Assembly (NCBI GenBank): GCA_028817685.1
Contig: JAPPPC010000247.1
Coordinates: 1 to 6,619 of the forward strand
DNA: 6,619 nucleotides
Direction of reading: 5' to 3'
DNA from: Rhodospirillaceae bacterium
GTDB lineage: Bacteria; Pseudomonadota; Alphaproteobacteria; UBA8366; GCA-2717185
Positions within the stretch are counted from its first letter, which is position 1; every line of letters begins with the position of its first letter. The notes below the pieces were generated by a model that had not been told where the DNA came from, did no database searches, and saw nothing but the letters and a program-made list of their open reading frames with translations. Of the stretch, positions 1 through 4,362 are shown in pieces. A program made the translations under genes and the position numbers.

Positions 1-97
1 CTTCCGTATTGTGCGGAGGAGTGAGGTATACCGGTCCGACCGGCGTATCGCCGTGAAGACTGGTGATTGTGGCATCTGCGTTTTCCATGGGCAGCAT
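1..97 (-). CDS. dnaB: Replicative DNA helicase DnaB, N-terminus only (cut by window edge)
   Basis: DnaB is the hexameric ATP-dependent helicase that unwinds DNA at the replication fork. Only its first codons are here, read leftward off the window edge. The reading frame ends in VYLTPPHNTE, which matches the conserved start of the DnaB N-terminal domain (family pattern PPHN-x-EAEQ). The Walker A and other catalytic motifs lie outside the window. Two in-frame ATGs are possible, at 97 and at 88. The 88 start gives MENADATITS. An in-frame stop lies at 136-134, so the start cannot be much further upstream. Neither ATG has a clear Shine-Dalgarno sequence. dnaB following rplI is a widely conserved order (Bacillus rplI-dnaC is the familiar case). 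Here a strong terminator separates the two, so dnaB probably has its own promoter. The identification rests on about 10 diagnostic residues plus synteny. Confidence 0.82.
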   Translation of the reverse strand, partial: MLPMENADATITSLHGDTPVGPVYLTPPHNTE

Positions 98-144
98 GAA
101 TACAGAAAGTTCAGGAGCGGCGGAGGCGTAACTTCACCACTCCC

Positions 145-157
145 GGAAATTCTTTCC
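145..157. repeat. Short palindrome GGAAA-N3-TTTCC upstream of dnaB
   Basis: A 5-bp inverted repeat with a 3-nt centre lies about 50 nt upstream of the first possible dnaB ATG. It could be a protein-binding half-site pair or a small hairpin in the dnaB leader. A palindrome this short can easily occur by chance, so only its presence is certain. Confidence 0.3.
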
Positions 158-178
158 TTAATGACGGTAAAGCCGTGG

Positions 179-227
179 GCAACTTAGCAAGAAGCCGTTC
201 AGGCTGTGGATAAATTGAACAAGTTGC
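179..227. repeat. Nested inverted repeats around a DnaA box
   Basis: The outer arms are GCAACTT (179-185) and AAGTTGC (221-227), a perfect 7-bp inverted pair. The inner arms are GTTCA (197-201) and TGAAC (216-220), a perfect 5-bp pair. The right arms are contiguous, while the left arms are separated by 11 nt. The DnaA-box 9-mer at 205-213 is almost centred between the inner arms. The structure lies beyond the rplI terminator, so it would act as DNA upstream of dnaB, or as dnaB leader RNA if that promoter lies further upstream. Any function is inference. Confidence 0.45.
205..213 (-). promoter_or_regulatory. Perfect DnaA box (TTATCCACA) upstream of dnaB
   Basis: The minus strand reads TTATCCACA, an exact match to the DnaA-box consensus TTATNCACA. 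It lies about 110 nt upstream of the dnaB start and is oriented the same way as dnaB. DnaA is both the replication initiator and a transcription factor, so control of the helicase gene is plausible. There is only one exact box, so this is not a replication origin. Binding is not shown by sequence alone. Confidence 0.5.
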
Positions 228-250
228 TGGAAGCGACGGGGATTCCATAG

Positions 251-287
251 AAAAAGGCCGCGCGCCCAAATCGCACGCGGCCTTTTT
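251..287 (-). terminator. Bidirectional intrinsic terminator after rplI
   Basis: The arms at 251-262 and 276-287 are perfect 12-bp reverse complements (AAAAAGGCCGCG and its partner), with a 13-nt loop. Seven G/C pairs (GGCCGCG) sit on an A5/T5 base, so each strand gives a GC-rich stem ending in five U residues. On the minus strand it begins 23 nt past the rplI stop, as expected for the end of the rpsF-rplI operon. No plus-strand gene ends here, so its use in that direction is not required. Confidence 0.88.
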
Positions 288-310
288 GAATACTGATTTG
301 CCGAATCGCC

Positions 311-949
311 CTATGCGGTCGGTTCTTCCGCAGGAGTCTCTTCGACAGCCTCTTCCGTATCGTCGCCTTCCCCTTCCGCGGCGGCAGGCGCTTCGTCGAG
401 GAAATCCGCCGCGCCGAAGCCTTCCGCACCATCGTCCTCGTCGTCATCGCCGCTCTCAGACGGGATGATGGCGTGGCCGAGCTGCTCTTGCATCTCGGCT
501 TCCTCTTCCGATTGCGCGACATTGACGGTCACGGTGACGGCGACCTCCGGATGCAGGCGGATGCGGTAGTCGTGCAGCCCCAGCATCTTGAGCGGCCGTT
601 CCATGAGCACCTGATTGCGTGCGACCGTGAAACCGGCTTCGGATACCGCGTCGGCGATATCGCGGCTGTTGACCGAACCGTACAGCTGACCGCTGTCGCC
701 GGCATTGCGGATAATCGCGACTGTAAGTCCTTCGAGCTTCTCGCCGACTTGTTCCGCTTCGGTTCGGCGTTCCAGGTTGACGGCTTCGAGCTGCGCTTTC
801 TCGCGTTCGAAATAGTCGAGATTGTCCTGAGTGGCGCGCAGCGCCTTCTTCTGCGGCAACAGGAAATTCCGCGCGAAGCCGGGGCGGACGGTTACGACGT
901 CGCCCATCTGGCCCAGCTTTTCGATACGTTCCAACAAGATAACTTGCAT
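311..949 (-). CDS. rplI: 50S ribosomal protein bL9
   Basis: bL9 binds 23S rRNA near the base of the L1 stalk and projects from the large subunit; it supports reading-frame maintenance. The 212-residue product starts MQVILLERIEKLGQMGD and carries the L9 signature GFARNFLLP (residues 24-32), followed by a charged connecting helix (about 40-78) and the C-terminal domain (about 80-150). The ATG is well set: GGAGGT (960-955) precedes it by 5 nt. The family is usually about 150 residues. The extra 49 residues from 164 on are a low-complexity tail with 21 Asp/Glu and no Lys/Arg. Such extensions are common in alphaproteobacterial L9, and the tail is presumably disordered. It is the last gene of the operon, 24 nt after the DUF2232 gene, and is followed by a strong terminator. 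Confidence 0.97.
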   Translation of the reverse strand: MQVILLERIEKLGQMGDVVTVRPGFARNFLLPQKKALRATQDNLDYFEREKAQLEAVNLERRTEAEQVGEKLEGLTVAIIRNAGDSGQLYGSVNSRDIADAVSEAGFTVARNQVLMERPLKMLGLHDYRIRLHPEVAVTVTVNVAQSEEEAEMQEQLGHAIIPSESGDDDEDDGAEGFGAADFLDEAPAAAEGEGDDTEEAVEETPAEEPTA

Positions 950-973
950 TTTCTACCTCCGACAGCAGGTGGG

Positions 974-1891
974 TCAGGTGAAGCGGCGTCGCAGCCCGAC
1001 CCATTGCTCAATCAATCCCAACGCGGCAACAAAAATGATCAACCGGTCGAAAATGATCAGCATTCCGTAAAACATGATGAGCAGGAAGGGCCCAATGGAT
1101 TTCTTCCGACACAACGTGTGGACGACAGCGAGCCCAATGAAAAAGAAGGGGATGAACAGGATAATCGCAAGATTCGTCCCGTAATATCCAAGCGATCCCG
1201 GCAACAGCAACCCCATCGCCGTTGCCGCCGCTGAGACGGCAGCCAAAGGCAGCCAATAGGGCAGCTCCATAGACGCGATTTCCGGTGTAGGCCGGTAATT
1301 GTGCTGAAACCGGGTCAACAAACCCTGTGCGAGCGCAGCGTTGATCACATTCATGATCAACCAAGAGGCGACCGCGAAGCCTGGCAAGATCGGCGCTATC
1401 TTGCCAACGAATACGTCCCGGAACTCGGCCGCTGACTGCGTCAGTAAGGTGTCCGCCATGCCTTCCGTGAAAGACCTAACGGTGCCCTCGAAGCCATCTG
1501 GCAGAAAGCTGAGCCATAGCGCGATTGCCGAATAGATCAGCCCCCCGATCACGCAAAGCGTGAACGCCATATTTCCGGCCGGATACCAAACCTGATTCCC
1601 TTGCGCATCGTTGCGCGATAGCAGGGCTTGGCGCACGAACACCACGACTGGCAAAGCAGTCACGACGAGAAACACCATCGCCGTGACTCCACCGCCCGGA
1701 ATCCAAATCCCGACGGTTGCCGCCACGCCAGCAGTTGCACCCGCAGACAGGCCCAGACCGAGGCCCACCAGATACAGGGGCAACGCCGTAAAATAGGCGA
1801 ATATCAGACCGCCCGGCACAGTGCCGGCCAGGCTATAGATCAGGACGCTGGCGGCGCCGCCGCCAATCGCCAGCAGCCAATAGCGGGACAA
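974..1891 (-). CDS. DUF2232 (YybS-like) multi-pass membrane protein
   Basis: This is an integral inner-membrane protein of unknown function. The product has roughly eight hydrophobic segments, approximately at residues 5-30, 31-50, 52-92 (two), 108-130, 168-192, 213-236, 240-264 and 270-293. It carries the block NLAIILFIPFFFIGLAVVH and ends in basic RRRFT. Location between rpsR and rplI is typical of DUF2232 proteins in alphaproteobacteria, and Bacillus yybS lies in the equivalent neighbourhood, so I assign that family by position and topology. The longest frame begins at ATG 1975, but that start would overlap the end of rpsR by 65 nt. I prefer TTG at 1891 (MSRYWLLAIGGG, 305 residues): GGAG at 1903-1900 is 8 nt upstream, and it falls 19 nt after the rpsR stop. 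No enzyme motif is visible. The role is unknown; co-transcription with ribosomal genes suggests growth-linked expression. Confidence 0.85.
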   Translation of the reverse strand: MSRYWLLAIGGGAASVLIYSLAGTVPGGLIFAYFTALPLYLVGLGLGLSAGATAGVAATVGIWIPGGGVTAMVFLVVTALPVVVFVRQALLSRNDAQGNQVWYPAGNMAFTLCVIGGLIYSAIALWLSFLPDGFEGTVRSFTEGMADTLLTQSAAEFRDVFVGKIAPILPGFAVASWLIMNVINAALAQGLLTRFQHNYRPTPEIASMELPYWLPLAAVSAAATAMGLLLPGSLGYYGTNLAIILFIPFFFIGLAVVHTLCRKKSIGPFLLIMFYGMLIIFDRLIIFVAALGLIEQWVGLRRRFT

Positions 1892-1899
1892 ATCACGAG

Positions 1900-1903
1900 C
1901 TCC
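1900..1903 (-). promoter_or_regulatory. Shine-Dalgarno site deciding the TTG start of the DUF2232 gene
   Basis: The minus strand reads GGAG, 8 nt before the TTG at 1891-1889 and just beyond the rpsR stop codon. No other in-frame start near here has comparable spacing. A GTG at 1896-1894 is out of frame. This supports the 305-residue protein over the 333-residue one. Confidence 0.55.
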
Positions 1904-1910
1904 GCGCGGT

Positions 1911-2162
1911 CTACTGGATAACGTAGGGCAGAAGACCGAGATAACGCGCCCGCTTGATTGCGCGGGCCAGTTCACGCTGTTTCTTGGCCGAAACAGCGGT
2001 AATCCGGCTCGGGACGATTTTGCCGCGCTCGGAAATGAAGCGCTGCAACAGCCTTACGTCCTTGTAGTCGATCGTCGGTGCGTTGGGTCCACTGAACGGG
2101 CACGACTTACGGCGTCGAAAAAACGGGCGCCGACCGCCGCCTTCTGGTCTACCGGCGTTCAT
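1911..2162 (-). CDS. rpsR: 30S ribosomal protein bS18
   Basis: bS18 binds as a heterodimer with bS6 on the platform of the 30S subunit, contacting 16S rRNA helices 22-23. The 83-residue product has a basic, Arg-rich N-terminus with the family cysteine in RRKSCPF (residues 17-23). The conserved core follows: IDYKDVRLLQRFISERGKI, then PSRITAVSAKKQRELARAIK and RARYLGLLPY. Length is typical. The start is fixed by GGAG at 2173-2170, 7 nt upstream, and by the ATGA overlap with the rpsF stop (2162-2159), which implies translational coupling and matched synthesis of the S6:S18 pair. It is the second gene of the rpsF-rpsR-DUF2232-rplI operon. Nothing is missing or truncated. Confidence 0.97.
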   Translation of the reverse strand: MNAGRPEGGGRRPFFRRRKSCPFSGPNAPTIDYKDVRLLQRFISERGKIVPSRITAVSAKKQRELARAIKRARYLGLLPYVIQ

Positions 2163-2611
2163 GATGCTTCTCCTGCGGATTCACTAGCTGCGGGGGCTTC
2201 GGCTTTCGGAGTAGCGGTCTCTTCGGAGCGCTTTTCGTTGCGGCCGCGGTCCCGATCCCGGTCCCGTCCATAGCGGCCGCCGCGTTCGCTGCGGCTTGCC
2301 AGCATGACGGAAGGATCTTCCGGCAAATCATCGGTTCGCAAGGTCATGAAACGCAAAACATCCTCGTGCAGTCCCATCTGGCGTTCCATTTCACGGACCG
2401 CATCGATGGAGGCGTCGAGGTTGAAAAGGACGAAATGTCCTTTCTTGTTCTTCTTCATACGGTAGGCGAGGCTCTTCAGGCCCCAATATTCGCGGCGTGC
2501 GACCGTCCCACCGTCAGTGGTGATGATCTCTGCCATTGCATCGGCAATCGCTTCGACCTGGGTCGAAGAGATGTCCTGACGTGCGATAAACACGTTTTCG
2601 TAGTACGGCAT
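2159..2611 (-). CDS. rpsF: 30S ribosomal protein bS6 with extended charged tail
   Basis: bS6 is the partner of bS18 on the 30S platform. The 150-residue product has the S6 fold signature: MPYYENVFIARQDIS, then YWGLKSLAYRMKKNKKGHF (residues 42-60) and the block FNLDASIDAVREMERQM. The compact domain ends near residue 100. Residues 101-150 are a low-complexity tail, first basic with three RD dipeptides (116-121), then Ala/Glu/Ser-rich. Extended S6 tails are common in alphaproteobacteria. The frame stays open to an ATG at 2734, but I choose ATG 2611: it gives the canonical MPYYE start, and AGGGAG (2623-2618) sits 6 nt upstream. The upstream extension also runs into the presumed promoter. It is the first gene of the operon, overlapping rpsR by 4 nt. 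Confidence 0.97.
   Translation of the reverse strand: MPYYENVFIARQDISSTQVEAIADAMAEIITTDGGTVARREYWGLKSLAYRMKKNKKGHFVLFNLDASIDAVREMERQMGLHEDVLRFMTLRTDDLPEDPSVMLASRSERGGRYGRDRDRDRGRNEKRSEETATPKAEAPAASESAGEAS
2249..2266 (-). repeat. Hexamer tandem repeat coding Arg-Asp in rpsF
   Basis: Three 6-bp units (CGGGAC, CGGGAT, CGGGAC on the minus strand) encode RDRDRD in the bS6 tail. The units are nearly identical at the DNA level, so slippage could change the number of RD dipeptides between strains without shifting the frame. Confidence 0.6.
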
Positions 2612-2717
2612 TCGGTACTCCCTGTGGCTAATGCGGTACGGCGTCGCTTTTCGGCGATCGACCCGGACCATGAGCCGGATGCACAGTGCAGCCGGCAAGG
2701 AGTTAGGGTTATGGAAG
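2612..2717 (-). promoter_or_regulatory. Presumed rpsF mRNA leader
   Basis: If the -10-like element at 2729-2724 is used, transcription starts near 2717 and leaves a leader of about 106 nt before rpsF. The leader contains a strong hairpin (2674-2696) and ends with the AGGGAG ribosome binding site. Many bacteria carry an rpsF leader bound by the S6:S18 complex through a CCG-containing motif. CCG triplets occur here, but I cannot confirm the specific fold by eye. Confidence 0.35.
2674..2696 (-). repeat. Near-perfect palindrome / hairpin in the rpsF leader
   Basis: GCCGG (2674-2678) pairs with CCGGC (2692-2696), and TGCA (2680-2683) pairs with TGCA (2687-2690). There is a single mismatch (2679/2691) and a 3-nt loop. 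This gives nine base pairs in a 23-nt element. It could be a regulatory stem in rpsF leader RNA or an operator in DNA. It has no T-tract, so it is not an intrinsic terminator. Confidence 0.5.
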
Positions 2718-2723
2718 GCGCGC

Positions 2724-2755
2724 ACTATACACATTTAGAGCCCTTGGGAAAGCAA
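2724..2755 (-). promoter_or_regulatory. Candidate sigma-70 promoter of the rpsF operon
   Basis: The minus strand has TTGCTT at 2755-2750 as a possible -35. The -10 is either TGTATA (2731-2726, spacing 18) or the better hexamer TATAGT (2729-2724, spacing 20). A GC-rich GCGCGCC stretch follows, resembling the discriminator of growth-rate-controlled ribosomal promoters. The position, about 106 nt upstream of rpsF, is sensible. Which register is used cannot be decided by eye. Confidence 0.45.
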
Positions 2756-2797
2756 AAACGGGCGTTTCTGCGCGTAGCGGTTTCGAGCCGCTTTCGA

Positions 2798-2807
2798 TAT
2801 AGTGCGC
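2798..2807 (+). promoter_or_regulatory. Candidate -10 element and discriminator for yicC-gmk
   Basis: The plus strand reads TATAGT (2798-2803) followed by GCGC, about 36 nt upstream of the yicC start. No good -35 hexamer is found at the usual spacing. The same 10-mer, inverted, occurs at 2720-2729, where it serves the opposite direction. Confidence 0.4.
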
Positions 2808-2825
2808 CGGTCAAAAACGCCTTCC

Positions 2826-2830
2826 GGAGA
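2826..2830 (+). promoter_or_regulatory. Shine-Dalgarno site deciding the GTG start of yicC
   Basis: GGAGA lies 8 nt before the GTG at 2839. The alternative ATG at 2851 has only a weak AAGG 11 nt upstream. The spacing favours GTG, giving MIASMTGFAR, the usual length for the family N-terminus. Confidence 0.6.
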
Positions 2831-2838
2831 GCGCCAAG

Positions 2839-3711
2839 GTGATAGCTTCGATGACCGGTTTTGCCCGTGTACAGGGCGAGCATGGCGGCGACTCGTGGGT
2901 TTGGGAGGTGAAGAGCGTCAACGCGCGCGGTCTCGATGTACGGGTCCGTCTACCTTCCGGCCATGATGCGGTCGAGACCGCCGTGCGTGAAGGCATTGCC
3001 AAACGGTTCCGGCGCGGCGCTTTTAACGTAGCGCTTAATTTGACGCGTGGAGAAGGTGAGGAGGCCCTGCAGGTCGACCGAGGGCTGCTTGAGCAACTTA
3101 TCGCCGTTACCGCAGAGTACAGCGACGCGAAGCCGAATATCGAGGCACTGCTTGCCCTTCGCGGCGTTCTGACAGCCTCGGAGCGTGTGACTGACGAGGC
3201 AGGTGAAGCAGCCCGCCAAAAAACCTGTATCGAGAATTTCCAGTCGGTGCTTGGCGCTTTGGAGTCGGCTCGACGTGATGAAGGCTCCCGGTTGTTGGAC
3301 CTATTGGATACCCGGCTGTCCGAGATTGAAGGTTTTGTGGGTGAGGCTGAATCAACGGCTGCGGCACGGCCTGAAGCTGTCCGTCAGCGAATGAAAGCAC
3401 AACTCGCCGAACTTTTGGATGAGTCCTCGCCGGTGTCGGAAGACAGGTTGGTGCAAGAATTGGCACTGATCGCTGTGAAAAACGACGTCCGGGAAGAAAT
3501 CGACCGACTTGGCGCGCATATCGAACAAGCGCGTGACCTTTTGTCCGAGGAAGAGCCGGTCGGGCGCCGACTTGATTTTCTGTGCCAAGAATTCAATCGA
3601 GAGACCAACACACTTTGCGCGAAGGCGAACGATGTCGATTTGACCCGCATCGGGATGGCGCTCAAGGCATCGATCGATCAACTTCGCGAGCAGGTTCAAA
3701 ATGTGGAGTAG
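2839..3711 (+). CDS. yicC: YicC/YloC family endoribonuclease
   Basis: YicC/YloC proteins are cytoplasmic RNA-binding endoribonucleases. Escherichia coli YicC has been linked to decay of a small RNA, and Bacillus YloC cleaves RNA in vitro. The 290-residue product has the family start SMTGFAR (residues 4-10) and the N-terminal domain block EVKSVNARGLDVRVRLP. The C-terminal domain (older name DUF1732) ends in FLCQEFNRETNTL (247-259), KANDVDLTR and REQVQNVE at the very end; these are the strongest family blocks. Length matches the family norm of about 290. The GTG start is supported by its ribosome binding site. It is the first gene of a two-gene unit, 6 nt ahead of gmk, and divergent from the rpsF operon. 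In many alphaproteobacteria mltG and fab genes precede yicC; here they do not. The cellular RNA target is unknown. Confidence 0.93.
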   Translation: MIASMTGFARVQGEHGGDSWVWEVKSVNARGLDVRVRLPSGHDAVETAVREGIAKRFRRGAFNVALNLTRGEGEEALQVDRGLLEQLIAVTAEYSDAKPNIEALLALRGVLTASERVTDEAGEAARQKTCIENFQSVLGALESARRDEGSRLLDLLDTRLSEIEGFVGEAESTAAARPEAVRQRMKAQLAELLDESSPVSEDRLVQELALIAVKNDVREEIDRLGAHIEQARDLLSEEEPVGRRLDFLCQEFNRETNTLCAKANDVDLTRIGMALKASIDQLREQVQNVE

Positions 3712-3717
3712 GAGACA

Positions 3718-4362
3718 GTGAGTTCGGATCCCTATGCGGTCCAGCGGCGCGGGCTCATGTTTGTGCTATCGTCGCCGTCCGGGGCCGGAAAGTCGACCAT
3801 AGCGCGGGCGATCTTGGATCAAGACCCCGACATCACCATGTCCGTGTCCGCAACGACACGTCCGCGGCGGCCGAGCGAGACACACGGTAAGGATTATCAT
3901 TTCATCGATCGGACGGAATTCGATCTGATGGTGAACCGGCAAGAGCTTCTCGAATACGCGAAAGTGTTCGACAATTATTATGGAACCCCTGCGGCACCGG
4001 TCCATTCGGAACTCGAAGCCGGCCGCGATGTCCTGTTCGATATCGACTGGCAGGGGACGCAGCAGTTGGCTGAGAAGGCGCGGGAGGATCTGGTTCGCGT
4101 TTTTATTTTGCCGCCCACGATGGTCGAGTTGGAACATCGGCTTGAATCGCGCGCCCAGGACAGCGCAGCGGTCGTCGCCAAACGAATGGCGAAGGCCGCC
4201 GACGAGATGACCCACTATGCGGAATACGACTACATCATTATCAACCGCGATGTGGAGATCAGTGTTGTGCAGGCTCTCGCCATCTTACGGGCGGAGCGGC
4301 TGAAGCGGGACCGGCTGATCGGACTGGGTGAGTTCGTTAAGGGGCTGCGTCAGGGCCAGTAA
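3718..4362 (+). CDS. gmk: Guanylate kinase
   Basis: Gmk phosphorylates GMP to GDP with ATP, an essential step in supplying GTP, dGTP and (p)ppGpp precursors. The 214-residue product has the P-loop SSPSGAGKST (residues 18-27) and the GMP-binding block SVSATTRPRRPSE...GKDYHF (42-62). It also has LLEYAKVFDNYYGTP (77-91) and DIDWQG (108-113), all intact. The start is GTG at 3718. AGGAG at 3710-3714 overlaps the yicC stop but is only 3 nt away, while GGAG at 3705-3708 gives a better 9-nt spacing. The 6-nt gap after yicC points to co-transcription and probably coupled translation. The yicC-gmk pairing is conserved across many bacteria. The 3' end overlaps the convergent rsmA by 26 bp, and I see no terminator after it. 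Confidence 0.97.
   Translation: MSSDPYAVQRRGLMFVLSSPSGAGKSTIARAILDQDPDITMSVSATTRPRRPSETHGKDYHFIDRTEFDLMVNRQELLEYAKVFDNYYGTPAAPVHSELEAGRDVLFDIDWQGTQQLAEKAREDLVRVFILPPTMVELEHRLESRAQDSAAVVAKRMAKAADEMTHYAEYDYIIINRDVEISVVQALAILRAERLKRDRLIGLGEFVKGLRQGQ

Larger units (their letters stand above)
98..310. other. Intergenic region between rplI and dnaB
   Basis: These 213 non-coding bases contain the rplI terminator (251-287), a perfect DnaA-box 9-mer (205-213), nested inverted repeats around that box (179-227), and a small palindrome, GGAAA-N3-TTTCC (145-157). I see no convincing sigma-70 -35/-10 pair for dnaB on the minus strand, and no open reading frame with gene-like features. The dnaB promoter most likely lies between the terminator and 98. 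Confidence 0.7.

Noticed and set aside
197..220. GTTC/GAAC pair as a LexA (SOS) box
   Set aside because: The alphaproteobacterial LexA site is a direct GTTC-N7-GTTC repeat; this pair is inverted with a 16-nt spacer.
473..1234. Long plus-strand open frame (253 codons) opposite rplI and the DUF2232 gene
   Set aside because: It lies antisense to two well-supported genes, its translation shows no recognisable domain, and it arises from the codon bias of the opposite strand.
2240..2280. Two GCGGCCGC octamers flanking the RD repeat as a mobile or recombination signature
   Set aside because: Both encode Gly/Arg codons of the bS6 tail, and low-complexity GC-rich coding explains them.
2623..2631. 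TGTGGCTAA near the rpsF ribosome binding site as a second DnaA box
   Set aside because: It has one mismatch at a conserved position (TTAGCCACA against TTATNCACA) and a single degenerate match is expected by chance.
2612..2734. N-terminal extension of rpsF to the ATG at 2734
   Set aside because: It adds 41 residues not seen in bS6, crosses the presumed promoter and leader hairpin, and the ATG at 2611 has a good ribosome binding site and the canonical MPYYE start.
2776..2792. AGCGG-N7-CCGCT hairpin between the divergent promoters as an operator
   Set aside because: Five base pairs in GC-rich DNA is weak, and nothing else marks it as a binding site.
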